Shown one piece after another: positions 8,562 to 17,877 of a stretch of DNA of 64,000 nucleotides; the first letter of the stretch is position 1; each line of letters starts with the position of its first letter. The stretch covers positions 124,001 to 188,000 of the forward strand of contig NZ_FMAJ01000008.1 in the NCBI RefSeq assembly GCF_900094625.1. The letters run 5' to 3'. Both the position numbers and the translations under genes were made by a program. The notes beneath the pieces are model-generated. The model had not been told where the DNA came from. It saw only the letters and a program-made list of their open reading frames with translations, and did not search any database. The stretch is from Rhizobium aethiopicum (GTDB lineage Bacteria > Pseudomonadota > Alphaproteobacteria > Rhizobiales > Rhizobiaceae).

Positions 8562-10496
8562 ATGGGGCGTCGGTTTTACGGTTTTTGCTTGGCGCTGCTC
8601 TTGTTGGTGGCCGCCCCGGCGGCCTTCGCCACCGAGCTGATCGACAGTTTCGTCTCCGACATTGCGCTCGAAAAGAGCGGTGCGATGACGGTGACGGAAA
8701 CCGTCGTTGTCAATGCCGAGCGCGATCGGATCAAGCACGGCATCTTCCGGGACTTCCCGCTTTATTTCACCGATGCCGGCGGCCGTCGCCGCAGCGTCGA
8801 TTTCGATATCGTCTCGGTGAAACGTGATGGCACGGACGAGCCCTGGCACACGGAACGGATATCGGGCGGCATCCGCATCTATGCGGGCTCCGCCGAGGTG
8901 ACGGTGGCGCCGGGCCGTCATCGCTACGTCTTCACCTACAGGACCAACCGCCAGATCCGCTATTTCGACGATCATGACGAACTCTACTGGAATGTCACCG
9001 GCAATGGCTGGCTCTTCCCGATCCGCTCGGTCACCGCAACGGTGAAGCTGCCGCCGGGTGTCGCTGCCACGGGGACGACCTTTTTCACCGGCCCGAAGGG
9101 CGCGACGGAAAAGAATGCCCGCGTCAGCCAAACCGCAGCCGGTCTCGTCTTTTCCACCACCGCACCGCTCCACCCCAGTGACGGCCTGACTTTCGCGATC
9201 CGCATGCCGAAAGGGTCGATCGATCCACCGAGCAAGGATTTTGAGAGCGCATGGTGGCTCAAGGATAACCGCGATTATTTCATCGGCTTCGGCGGCTTGA
9301 TCCTGGTTTTCGCCTATTATGCGAGGTCTTGGCTGAAGGTCGGCCGCGACCCCGCCCGCGGCGTCGTCGTGCCGCGCTGGGATGCGCCGGAGGGCATCTC
9401 GCCGGCTTTGGTCAACTATATCGACAACAAGGGCTTCTCCGGCGGGGGCTGGACCGCGCTTGCCGCAACCGCCCTCGATCTGGCCGTCCGCGGTTACGTC
9501 AAGCTCGAAGATCTCAAGAACTCGATCACCATTCGCGGCACCGGCAGGCCGCTCGACAGGCAAAAATTGCAGGCCGGCGAGACCGAGCTCCTGAAGGCCG
9601 CCGGCGCCGCTGGCAGGACGCTGACGATCGACAAAGCCAATGGCGAGCATGTGAAATCGGTGGGTCAAGCCTTCCGCTCGGCGATCGAGAAGGAACACCG
9701 CGGCAAATATTACAATTCCAACATCGGCTACACCATTGGCGGCCTCGCGCTCAGTGCCGTCTTCCTGACGGCGCCGTTCATTGTCGGGTCGCTCGAGCCC
9801 GATACGGTCGTGATGATGCTGATGCCGGTCGGCATCGCGGCCTTCATTGCCGTCTTCGTCGCCAGGTTCACCCGGCCGCTTTATCGCGGCAGGTCGTTGT
9901 TCGGCAGGATTGTCGCACTCGTGGTCACATCAATTATTGTTTTCGTCGGGCTTGGCATCCTTCTGCTCAGCGTATTGGCCTTTGCCTCGTCGCTTGTGGA
10001 GCTGCACGAGACTCCGGCGCTCTTTGCGATCGGCGGCATTGTGCTGCTTAACATCCTCTATTTCTTCATTATGGGCGCGCCGACACCGCTCGGCGCCAGG
10101 ATGATGGACGGCATTGACGGCCTGCGGCAATATTTGACGCTTGCCGAAAAGGACCGCATGAACATGGCGGGCGCCCCTGAAATGTCGCCGCAGCATTTCG
10201 AGACGCTGCTTCCCTACGCCGTGGCTTTGGGAGTCGAAAAGCCCTGGTCGCGCACCTTCGAGACCTGGCTTGCGGCCGCGGCCGCCGGCGCGGCCGCGGC
10301 CTACGACCCCTCCTGGTACTCCGGCGATTTCGATAGCGACAGCTTCTCCGACAGCGTCGGCGGTTTCTCCTCGTCGATGGCCTCGACCATCGCTTCGACG
10401 ATACCCTCACGACCGCCCTCGAGTTCGTCCTCCGGTTTTTCCGGCGGCGGCTCCTCCGGCGGCGGTGGCGGAGGCGGGGGAGGCGGGGGCTGGTGA
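8562..10496 (+). CDS. DUF2207 membrane protein with Gly-rich tail
   Basis: 644 aa from the ATG at 8562. A signal peptide (MGRRFYGFCLALLLLVAAPAAFA) precedes the DUF2207 extracytoplasmic domain (TELIDSFVSDIALEKSG onward). A membrane helix follows near DYFIGFGGLILVFAYYA, then a cytoplasmic region with ISPALVNYIDNKGFSGGGW and two or three further helices. The protein ends in a Ser/Gly-rich tail terminating GGGGGGGW, a hallmark of full-length DUF2207 proteins. Function is unknown. The gene is close behind aroA and probably co-transcribed with lemA and aroA. The paralogue at 4703 has the same layout but no Gly-rich tail. Confidence 0.85.
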   Translation: MGRRFYGFCLALLLLVAAPAAFATELIDSFVSDIALEKSGAMTVTETVVVNAERDRIKHGIFRDFPLYFTDAGGRRRSVDFDIVSVKRDGTDEPWHTERISGGIRIYAGSAEVTVAPGRHRYVFTYRTNRQIRYFDDHDELYWNVTGNGWLFPIRSVTATVKLPPGVAATGTTFFTGPKGATEKNARVSQTAAGLVFSTTAPLHPSDGLTFAIRMPKGSIDPPSKDFESAWWLKDNRDYFIGFGGLILVFAYYARSWLKVGRDPARGVVVPRWDAPEGISPALVNYIDNKGFSGGGWTALAATALDLAVRGYVKLEDLKNSITIRGTGRPLDRQKLQAGETELLKAAGAAGRTLTIDKANGEHVKSVGQAFRSAIEKEHRGKYYNSNIGYTIGGLALSAVFLTAPFIVGSLEPDTVVMMLMPVGIAAFIAVFVARFTRPLYRGRSLFGRIVALVVTSIIVFVGLGILLLSVLAFASSLVELHETPALFAIGGIVLLNILYFFIMGAPTPLGARMMDGIDGLRQYLTLAEKDRMNMAGAPEMSPQHFETLLPYAVALGVEKPWSRTFETWLAAAAAGAAAAYDPSWYSGDFDSDSFSDSVGGFSSSMASTIASTIPSRPPSSSSSGFSGGGSSGGGGGGGGGGGW

Positions 10497-10562
10497 GCTT
10501 TCCCGCTTGACCTTTCGGCCCTTGGCCCTTAACCGCCTGACGGAACAGGAAAGGGGTCGCGC

Positions 10563-11846
10563 ATGAAGGTTCTGTTGATCGGATCGGGCGGACGCGAGCA
10601 CGCGCTCGCCTGGAAGCTGGCGCAATCGCCGTTGATGGACGAATTCTACGCCGCCCCCGGCAATCCCGGCATCGGCGAACACGCCGTCCTCGTGCCAGTC
10701 GATATCGAGGATCAAGAAGCTGTGGCTGCCTTCTGCCGGGAAAAGGCGATCGAGTTCGTCGTGGTCGGCCCCGAGGCGCCGCTCGTCGCCGGTCTCGCCG
10801 ACCGGCTGCGCGCCGATGGCCTGGCAGTCTTCGGCCCCTCTGCCGCCGCTGCCCAGCTCGAAGGCTCCAAGGGCTTCACCAAGGATATCTGCGCCCGCTA
10901 CGGCATTCCCACAGGCGCCTATCAGCGCTTCAACAACGCGCCGAAAGCCAAAGCCTATATTCGCTCCCAGGGCGCGCCGATCGTCGTCAAGGCCGACGGG
11001 CTGGCCGCCGGCAAGGGTGTGACCGTTGCGATGACGCTCGACGAGGCGCTCGATGCCGTCGACGACTGCTTCGAGGGTGCTTTTGGTGCCGCTGGCGCCG
11101 AAGTCGTCGTCGAAGCCTATCTCGATGGCGAGGAAGCGAGCTTCTTCTGTCTCTGCGATGGAAAACATGCGCTGCCGCTGGCGACCGCCCAGGATCACAA
11201 GCGGGTGGGCGAGGGCGATACCGGCGTCAATACCGGCGGGATGGGCGCCTATTCGCCGGCGCCTGTCATGACGGCCGAGATGGTCGAGCGCACGATGAAG
11301 GAGATCATCGAGCCGACGATCCGCGGCATGGCCGAAAGCGGCCATCCCTTTTCCGGCGTTTTCTTCGCCGGACTGATGATCACCGAGAAGGGGCCGGAGC
11401 TCATCGAATACAATGTCCGCTTCGGCGATCCGGAATGCCAGGTGCTGATGATGCGGCTGAAGAGCGATCTGCTGCCGCTGCTGCTTGCAACCGCCAATGG
11501 CACGCTCGATCAGGTGAGCGCCGAATGGAGCGACGATCCGGCGCTGACGGTGGTCATGGCTTCGAAAGGCTATCCCGGCGCCTACGAGAAGAACACGCCG
11601 ATCCAATGGCTGCCGGAGGCAGGCGAGGGCGAGAAGGTGTTTCATGCCGGCACGGGCATGAAGGACGGCCTTTTGGTCGCAACCGGCGGCCGCGTGCTGA
11701 ACGTCACAGCTTCAGGCGGCACCGTGGCCGAGGCGAAGGACCGCGCCTACTCCCTGCTGGATAGGGTTCGATGGGAGAACGGCTTCTGCCGGCGCGACAT
11801 CGGCTGGCGTGCGATCGAGCGCGAAAAAGCCTCCGGCAAAGTATAA
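10563..11846 (+). CDS. purD: Phosphoribosylamine-glycine ligase (GAR synthetase)
   Basis: 427 aa, full length. It makes glycinamide ribonucleotide from phosphoribosylamine, glycine and ATP in de novo purine synthesis. The start MKVLLIGSGGREHALAWKL is diagnostic. The ATP-grasp region includes GPSAAAAQLEGSKGFTKD, APIVVKADGLAAGKGV and the metal-binding ELIEYNVRFGDPECQ. A ribosome-binding site (AGGAAAGGGG) lies just upstream. It stands alone; other pur genes are not in view. Confidence 0.97.
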   Translation: MKVLLIGSGGREHALAWKLAQSPLMDEFYAAPGNPGIGEHAVLVPVDIEDQEAVAAFCREKAIEFVVVGPEAPLVAGLADRLRADGLAVFGPSAAAAQLEGSKGFTKDICARYGIPTGAYQRFNNAPKAKAYIRSQGAPIVVKADGLAAGKGVTVAMTLDEALDAVDDCFEGAFGAAGAEVVVEAYLDGEEASFFCLCDGKHALPLATAQDHKRVGEGDTGVNTGGMGAYSPAPVMTAEMVERTMKEIIEPTIRGMAESGHPFSGVFFAGLMITEKGPELIEYNVRFGDPECQVLMMRLKSDLLPLLLATANGTLDQVSAEWSDDPALTVVMASKGYPGAYEKNTPIQWLPEAGEGEKVFHAGTGMKDGLLVATGGRVLNVTASGGTVAEAKDRAYSLLDRVRWENGFCRRDIGWRAIEREKASGKV

Positions 11847-11936
11847 ACCGCCGCGTTCCTTCAAATTTTACCCTTTCCCCTGACGGGATGGAAACAAAGC
11901 TGCGTTATACCGCTGCCGTAGTGAGACGGAGTTGCG

Positions 11937-12401
11937 TTGATGCGTCAGATTTTCCTCGGTGCGGCAATCCTGCTGATGGCAGGTTCGGCGATGGCCTCCT
12001 CGATTGAGGTGATCGGCAAAACGCCGGCGCCTGCCGAAGGCAGCATCGTCACGGAAAGCTGCGCCGCTTGCCCGCCGCTGCAGGCCGAAGAGAGCCGCAA
12101 GGACTATACGGTGCCGGAACTGAAACCCGGCGTCCTCCAGGCAACCGAAGTCCGCGACGTCGGTGGCGAAAGGAAGATCTATCGCACCGAAGCCTGGATG
12201 GGCGGCTCGCCCGTCGTCTTCGTCAGCAAGGCAACGCCGGAAGCCCTGGCTGCCGCCGAGCCTTCGGTCCAGCCCGACCACGGTATCGACATGAACGCAA
12301 CGACCGCGGCCGTCATCGGTGGCGATGCCAGGCCGATTGCCGCCGGCATGGCTGAGCAGCCCGCGGCCCTCGACGTTTCCGAATTCAAGCTGCGATTCTA
12401 A
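11937..12401 (+). CDS. Small secreted protein, possibly HPE1-like
   Basis: 154 aa with a clear signal peptide, MRQIFLGAAILLMAGSAMAS. The mature part has one Cys pair (ESCAACPPL) followed by a conserved-looking stretch around YTVPELKPGVLQATEVRDVG and RTEAWMGGSPVVFVSK. This resembles rhizobial proteins that databases label plant virulence effector HPE1-like; I recall the label but cannot verify the match. The CxxC suggests a periplasmic disulfide or metal site. It starts 90 bp after purD on the same strand. Confidence 0.65.
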   Translation: MMRQIFLGAAILLMAGSAMASSIEVIGKTPAPAEGSIVTESCAACPPLQAEESRKDYTVPELKPGVLQATEVRDVGGERKIYRTEAWMGGSPVVFVSKATPEALAAAEPSVQPDHGIDMNATTAAVIGGDARPIAAGMAEQPAALDVSEFKLRF

Positions 12402-12821
12402 AAAATCCCAAGGCGCAAACGGCCCCGCTTCCATGGCAAGCTCAGCCGCGCCGAACGTTCCCTGCCCCTGCCCGATCAAGGTTTTGGTCGCTCGGGGCTC
12501 CACCGCGGTGGAGCGAATGCACCCTCGACGAGAAGCGGGGGTGCATTCCTGCTTTGAGGCTCTCCGGAACGTCGACAACGCGTGACGTTCTACCCTCGGC
12601 AGAAAATTGCGGATTGTGCGGTAATGTTGCCCCCTGATTTTTAGGGAAATTTTGCGTAGTTTGAATAAAATTAAAGCTTTCTTATTGAGTGAGCTTCAAT
12701 TCTTACTCGCCGGTCGCAGCATGTTGTTTAGCAGCGGTAGACGCGTCCTCCTGGATGCGCTCGCACAGGCGGTAGAAGACCGCGCCGGAATGTATTCCCC
12801 CAGTCGCCTTCGCGAGGACTC
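12402..12821. other. Intergenic region with palindromes upstream of the chemoreceptor gene
   Basis: 420 bp with no credible gene. It holds an 18-bp perfect palindrome at 12497-12514 (GCTCCACCGCGGTGGAGC). Next to it is a 10-bp inverted repeat GAATGCACCC...GGGTGCATTC at 12515-12548. An AT-rich stretch at 12640-12700 is the likely promoter area for the downstream gene. Confidence 0.6.
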
Positions 12822-14645
12822 ATGAAAAATTTAAAGATATCGAAGCAGCTCATCCTGCTGGTCGTCGGCCTGATGGCGGCTTTTGCCATCGCCACCTCGC
12901 TGCAGATCCGCTCCTCGGTCGATGCTATTTACAAGGAGCGTTACGACATGCTCCGCGCCGAGGTTCAGTCGGCGGTCTCGGTTCTCAAGCTTTATCAGGC
13001 CAAGGTCACATCGGGCGAAATGACGCTCGAGGATGCCCAAAAGCAGGCCTATACCACCGTCAACGGCATGAAATACGATCCGGACGGCTATTTCTTCGGC
13101 TATAGCTATGACGTCCAGATGCTGTTCCACTACGATGCCGCGAAGGTCGGACAGAATCTGAGGGCGCAGCCGGACAGCAAGGGCAAGCTCTATCGCGAAG
13201 AGCTGGTCAAGCTCGGCCAACAGGGCGGCGGTCTTGTCGAATTCTATTCCACCAGCAAGCCGGGCCATCCTGCCGGCGACTACCGCAAGACGGCCTATGG
13301 CCAGGCCTTCGACCCCTGGAAGGTCGTCGTCGTCACCGGCGTCTATATGGACGATCTCGATGCCCAGGTTAACAGCACGATCCTGACCGCACTCTCCGGC
13401 AGCATCGTCCTCTTCTTCCTTGCCATGGCGGCCGCTTACGCCGTCATCCGCGGCATATCGGGGCCTCTCAACAATGTCCATGCCGCCCTGAAGGCGGTCT
13501 CCGAAGAGGATGTCTCCATCGCCATTCCGCATACCGGCATGAACAATGAGGTCGGCATGATGGCAAAGGCGACCCTGTCGCTGCAGGAAAAGATCCGGGA
13601 ACGCCATCAGATGTCCGATCGCGAGGCAGCCCAGCAGCTGGCGCTGGAAAGCGAGCGCGAAAACAACCTGCGCCAGCAACAGGACGAGGCGGCGCTCCAG
13701 GCAAGCGTGGTGACGACGATCGGCCAGGCGCTGGAGCTGATCGCCCGCGGCGATCTCACCGTCCGCTGCGCCGATCTCGGCCAGAAATATGCCGCGCTAC
13801 GCGACAACTTCAATGATGCGCTGTCGCATCTCGAAGCCGCCATGGCCAGGGTCAGCGCCAAGGGCACCGACATCGGCACGAGCAAGGAAGAGATCCGCCG
13901 CGCCTCGAACGAGCTGTCGCAGCGCACCGAGCGTCAGGCGGCAAGCCTGGAGGAAACCTCGGCCGCGCTCGACGAACTCACCGTTGCCGTCCGTCAGACG
14001 GCCGATGGCGCCCATGAGGCGAGCAAGCGCGTCCACTCGGTCAGCACTGAAGCCAACCATAGCGATGCGATCGTCACGCAGGCGATCGAGGCGATGAGCG
14101 GCATCGAGAAATCGTCGTCGGAGATTACCAAGATCATCGGCGTTATCGACGAGATCGCCTTCCAGACCAATCTCTTGGCGCTGAATGCCGGCGTGGAAGC
14201 TGCTCGCGCAGGCGAATCCGGCAAGGGTTTCGCGGTCGTCGCCCAGGAAGTGCGTGAACTCGCCCAGCGTTCCGCGGCGGCGGCCAAGGAGATCAAGGAC
14301 CAGATCGCCCGCTCCTCCAGCCAGGTCGACCAGGGCGTCCGTCTGGTCGGCGAGGCAGGCGAGGCGCTGAAGCGCATCTCCGACCAGATCAAGGCCGCCA
14401 ACGACATCGTTGCCAAGATCGCCCACAGCGCGTCCGAACAGGACACGACGCTGCGCTCGATCTCCTCGTCGGTGAACCAGCTCGACGCCGCCACCCAGCA
14501 GAACGCCGCCATGGCCGAGGAGACCACGGCGTCGGCCGAAACGCTCGCCAGCGACACCGACGAGCTGATCAACCTCATTCGCGGCTTCCGGGTCAGCGGC
14601 AACAGCGCCGCCCCGGCCAGGCATCAAGGTCGTCGCGCTGCCTGA
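12822..14645 (+). CDS. Methyl-accepting chemotaxis protein with single Cache domain
   Basis: 607 aa. Order of domains: TM1 (residues ~10-30); a periplasmic single-Cache domain (~35-185, with DPDGYFFGYSYDVQMLFHYD and PWKVVVVTGVY); TM2 (~190-212); HAMP; a second HAMP-like linker; and the MA signalling domain with the hairpin tip EIAFQTNLLALNAGVEAARAGE. Such Cache domains often bind small carboxylates, but the ligand cannot be read here. No C-terminal CheR-binding pentapeptide is seen; it ends HQGRRAA. A strong terminator follows. Confidence 0.92.
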   Translation: MKNLKISKQLILLVVGLMAAFAIATSLQIRSSVDAIYKERYDMLRAEVQSAVSVLKLYQAKVTSGEMTLEDAQKQAYTTVNGMKYDPDGYFFGYSYDVQMLFHYDAAKVGQNLRAQPDSKGKLYREELVKLGQQGGGLVEFYSTSKPGHPAGDYRKTAYGQAFDPWKVVVVTGVYMDDLDAQVNSTILTALSGSIVLFFLAMAAAYAVIRGISGPLNNVHAALKAVSEEDVSIAIPHTGMNNEVGMMAKATLSLQEKIRERHQMSDREAAQQLALESERENNLRQQQDEAALQASVVTTIGQALELIARGDLTVRCADLGQKYAALRDNFNDALSHLEAAMARVSAKGTDIGTSKEEIRRASNELSQRTERQAASLEETSAALDELTVAVRQTADGAHEASKRVHSVSTEANHSDAIVTQAIEAMSGIEKSSSEITKIIGVIDEIAFQTNLLALNAGVEAARAGESGKGFAVVAQEVRELAQRSAAAAKEIKDQIARSSSQVDQGVRLVGEAGEALKRISDQIKAANDIVAKIAHSASEQDTTLRSISSSVNQLDAATQQNAAMAEETTASAETLASDTDELINLIRGFRVSGNSAAPARHQGRRAA

Positions 14646-14688
14646 ACGGCGCGCGGGCAACCTGGATTTTTCATCACCAAAGCCTTAG

Positions 14689-14720
14689 CGGCCGTCGGTT
14701 TTCCGGCGGCCGTGCCGTTT
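14689..14720 (+). terminator. Hairpin after the chemoreceptor gene
   Basis: Ten-bp GC-rich stem (CGGCCGTCGG / CCGGCGGCCG, one G-T pair) with a TTTT loop, followed by TGCCGTTTT. It lies between convergent genes and could serve both. Confidence 0.6.
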
Positions 14721-15214
14721 TAGGCTGGTGGTGTCAGACGGTCGAGCAACTGGTCGATTTCGCTATCGGAAAACACTTCGACCCCAGCCGCTTTCAGCGC
14801 CGCCGCGGTCACGCCGGTGCCGGCCTGCCGGCGTCCGGAAAAACTGCCGTCATAGATGAACCCTGACCCACAAGAGGGACTGCCGTCGATGAGCAGCGCA
14901 TAGCGGCAGCCGGTTTGCCGTGCGAGCGCCACGGCATTCTCCGCCGCCTGCAGAAACTCTGCTGTCACATCGCCACCCGTCAGCTCGACGACCCGCGCCC
15001 CGCCGGCCAGAACCTCTTCGCCGGTCGCCCCATCCGCGATCTCCGCCGGCGGCCGCGGCACCTGCATGCCCGCCGACATCTCCGGACAGATCGTCACCAG
15101 CCGCCCCTCGGCCCGCCACGTTTCGATCGCCGGGTGAAGCAAAGGCTTCGCCCGCCCGTCATAACGGACGGCGTGCCCCATGAGGCAGGCGCTGACGAGG
15201 ATCTTGCTCTGCAT
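14720..15214 (-). CDS. DUF523 family protein
   Basis: 164 aa. Typical DUF523 features are the start KILVSACLMGHAVRYDG, the CPEMSAGMQVPRPPAEI motif, and LIDGSPSCGSGFIYDGSFSG with a conserved Ser-Cys-Gly. The family is widespread and small; its biochemical role is not established, though the conserved cysteines suggest a thiol or metal-dependent activity. It stands alone between convergent and divergent neighbours. Confidence 0.85.
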   Translation of the reverse strand: MQSKILVSACLMGHAVRYDGRAKPLLHPAIETWRAEGRLVTICPEMSAGMQVPRPPAEIADGATGEEVLAGGARVVELTGGDVTAEFLQAAENAVALARQTGCRYALLIDGSPSCGSGFIYDGSFSGRRQAGTGVTAAALKAAGVEVFSDSEIDQLLDRLTPPA

Positions 15215-15536
15215 GGCTGTCTGAGTAATCCCACGGGGACGGTGATGCTAGAGTGATTTACCGTGACCGGCCAAATAAACCACGCAAGCAGAGTGCTTGG
15301 CATGGATGCCCGGGTCAAGCCCGAGCATGACGGAGGGGTGGGACACCGTTGGAAAGAAGCGGGACGTCTGCCGCTGAGCTGGCAGTGGTCCGAAGTCGCT
15401 GATTATATGCTTCTGCGGCGCTGCAACTGCCGCAGTGCTCACTCCCCACTCCGTCATCCTCGGGCTTGACCCGAGGATCCATGCGGCAAGCACAGCATTT
15501 GCGTTAGCATGGGAAGAGAACCCAGCCCAAAACCGC
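15215..15536. other. Intergenic region with a palindromic repeat pair
   Basis: 322 bp with no gene. It contains two opposed copies of a rhizobial palindromic repeat (15301-15337 and 15449-15485), annotated separately. Nothing else recognisable. Confidence 0.6.
15301..15485. repeat. Dispersed palindromic repeat, copy 1 (two inverted arms)
   Basis: Left arm ATGGATGCCCGGGTCAAGCC continuing to GACGGAG. Right arm is the near reverse complement, starting CTCCGTCATCCTCGGGCTTG. The same arms occur at 34748-34840, 43023-43114 and 59645-59734. Confidence 0.75.
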
Positions 15537-17651
15537 TCACCCCGAAATCTTCGAGAAATCTGCCACCGTTCCCGTCGCCTCGCGGATCAACCGCAGCAGA
15601 GCGAGGCGATTGGCGCGGACGGCGGCGTCCTCGTCGTTGACGAGCACGTCTTCGAAGAAGCGGTCGACCGGGCCGCGCAGCTTGGAAAGCGCTTCCATCG
15701 CCGAGCGGAAATCCTCTCCGGCGACGGCGTTCGCCGCATCCTTCGAGGCGCTCGATATGGCGGCAAACAGCTCCTTCTCGGCATCGAGCTTGAAGAGCGC
15801 TGCAGAAACGCCGTCGGCGATCACAGTGCCCTTCTTTTCTTCGGCGGCGAGCAGTTGGGTGGCGCGCTTGGTGCCGGCAAGCAGGTTCTTGCCGTCTTCA
15901 GAGGTGATGAAGGCCGTCAGCGCCTCGACGCGGCGCGCCACCATCAACAGGTCGTCGGCTTCAGGCGTCAGCACGGCGTCGATCAGATCGTGGCGGGCGC
16001 CCTGATCGCGCAGATAGACCTTGAGGCGATCATGGAAGAAGGAGAGCAGATCGCCGTCCTTGGTTGTCGCCAAAAGCGGCAGGCGGATCCGCCGCTCGAG
16101 CAGGATGCGGACGACGCCGAGGGCGGCACGCCGCAGCGCAAACGGGTCTTTCGAACCCGTCGGCCTCTCGTCGACCCCCCAGAAGCCGGTCAGCGTGTCG
16201 AGCTTGTCGGCAAGCGCCAGCGTGATCGCAACCTTGTCTTCCGGCACGCGATCCGAGGGGCCTTGCGGCTTGTAATGGTCCTCGATCGCCGCGGCGACGG
16301 AGGCGTTTTCGCCCTGCAACGCCGCATATTTGCGGCCCATCAGGCCCTGCAGCTCCGGAAATTCGCCGACGGCTTCGGTGCGCAGATCCGCCTTGGCGAG
16401 CACGGCGGCGCGATCGGTGAGCGCCGCATCCGCGCCGGTGATACCAGCTAATTCCCCAGCCAGCGCCCGGATGCGGGCCACACGGGCGCCCTGCGTGCCG
16501 AGCTTGGCGTGAAACGTCACGTCGAGCGCGTCAAGCTTGGCCATGCGCTGATCGAGCGGCTTCTTCAGCTCGAGGCCGAACTTTGCCGCCGAAGCTGCGA
16601 GCGTCTCGAGGTCGGGCATGTCGCCCTGGTCGCGCTTCCAGAAATGCAGCGCGTCCGAAAGCCTGGCCCACACCACCTTGCCATTGCCGTGGACGATTTC
16701 CTTGCCGCCGTCATGCGCCTGGATGTTGGAGATCAGGATGAACCTGTTCGAAAGCGTCTCTTCACCCTGTTTGCGGGTGACGAAGCACTTCTGGTTGGTC
16801 TTGATCGTCAGGCGGATGATCTCCGAGGGGATCGAGAGATAATCCTCCTCGAAGCTGCCCATCAGCACCTGCGGCCATTCGACGAGGCCGGAGACTTCCT
16901 CCAGCAGGCCTTCGTCTTCCACCAGCTCCAGCCCGTTGGCGAAAGCGATGTCGCGCGCGTCATGCAGGATGATGTCCTTGCGCCGCTCGGCGTCGAGGAT
17001 GACCTTGGCCTTTTCCAGGCTCGCCGCATAATCGTCGAACCGGCGCACGGTGATCGCCTCGGGTGCATGGAAGCGATGGCCGTAGGTGATGTTGGAGGCG
17101 ATGATGCCGTCGATCTCGAAGGGGATGACGACCGTCTCCTCGTGTTCGGGGCCGAAGGTGCAGACGATCGACTGCAGCGGCCGCACCCAGCGCAAGGCGC
17201 CGGGTTTGGAGGAGGCCTTGCCCCAGCGCATTGATTTCGGCCAGGGGAAATCGCGGATGATGCCGGGCATTACCTCGGCGACGATCTCTTCCGTCGCGCG
17301 GCCGGGCTTGGAAATGACCGCGACGTAGAAATCGCCCTTCTTTGGATCGCTCACCACCTGGGCCTCGGAGATCGACGACAGGCCGGCGCCGCGCAGAAAA
17401 CCCTCGATCGCCTTCTCGTTGGCGTCGGTGCGCGGCCCCTTGCGCTCCTCGCGCACATCGGCCGAACGCGCCGTCAGGCCGTGGATGTCGAGCGCCAGCC
17501 GCCGCGGCGTCCAGTATTCGCGCGCGCCCTCATAGGACAGACCCGCTTCGACGAGCGCATCGGTGACGAGCTTCTTCAGATCGCCCGCAGCCTTGCGCTG
17601 CATGCGGGCCGGAATCTCTTCGGAGCGAAGTTCGAGAAGAAGGTTTGGCAT
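15537..17651 (-). CDS. glyS: Glycyl-tRNA synthetase beta subunit
   Basis: 704 aa from the ATG at 17651 (MPNLLLELRSEEIPARMQ), the canonical GlyS N-terminus. An in-frame ATG 78 bp upstream is less likely. The beta subunit binds tRNA(Gly) and contains HD-like and anticodon-binding regions; visible family sequence includes CFVTRKQGEETLSNRFILISN, LADKLDTLTGFWGVDERPTGSKDPFALRRAALG and a C-terminal DALR-type domain ending ADFSKISG. It needs GlyQ (3650-4606), which here lies 11 kb away on the other strand. Confidence 0.97.
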   Translation of the reverse strand: MPNLLLELRSEEIPARMQRKAAGDLKKLVTDALVEAGLSYEGAREYWTPRRLALDIHGLTARSADVREERKGPRTDANEKAIEGFLRGAGLSSISEAQVVSDPKKGDFYVAVISKPGRATEEIVAEVMPGIIRDFPWPKSMRWGKASSKPGALRWVRPLQSIVCTFGPEHEETVVIPFEIDGIIASNITYGHRFHAPEAITVRRFDDYAASLEKAKVILDAERRKDIILHDARDIAFANGLELVEDEGLLEEVSGLVEWPQVLMGSFEEDYLSIPSEIIRLTIKTNQKCFVTRKQGEETLSNRFILISNIQAHDGGKEIVHGNGKVVWARLSDALHFWKRDQGDMPDLETLAASAAKFGLELKKPLDQRMAKLDALDVTFHAKLGTQGARVARIRALAGELAGITGADAALTDRAAVLAKADLRTEAVGEFPELQGLMGRKYAALQGENASVAAAIEDHYKPQGPSDRVPEDKVAITLALADKLDTLTGFWGVDERPTGSKDPFALRRAALGVVRILLERRIRLPLLATTKDGDLLSFFHDRLKVYLRDQGARHDLIDAVLTPEADDLLMVARRVEALTAFITSEDGKNLLAGTKRATQLLAAEEKKGTVIADGVSAALFKLDAEKELFAAISSASKDAANAVAGEDFRSAMEALSKLRGPVDRFFEDVLVNDEDAAVRANRLALLRLIREATGTVADFSKISG

Positions 17652-17877
17652 GTCACTCTTTTCCTTGCGCCCGCGGGCAGGGCGATCCAAAAACGTTGCT
17701 TCTGCTATCAAAGAATGCCGCATCTGCACAACCGCAAAAACGGACGAGAGCGATGGCTAGGTGAGCGTCCGATGATCCCCCGTTCGATTAACTTCCGCTG
17801 TGGAAACCACGCTCGGGCATTGCCTTGCCGCTTTTCGCCGCTATGGTCCCGCAACTTTCGTCGACACAGGAAATCCC

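Noticed and set aside
8472..9698. 408-aa antisense frame over the DUF2207 gene
   Set aside because: Shadow of the forward gene, which has signal peptide, membrane spans and family motifs.
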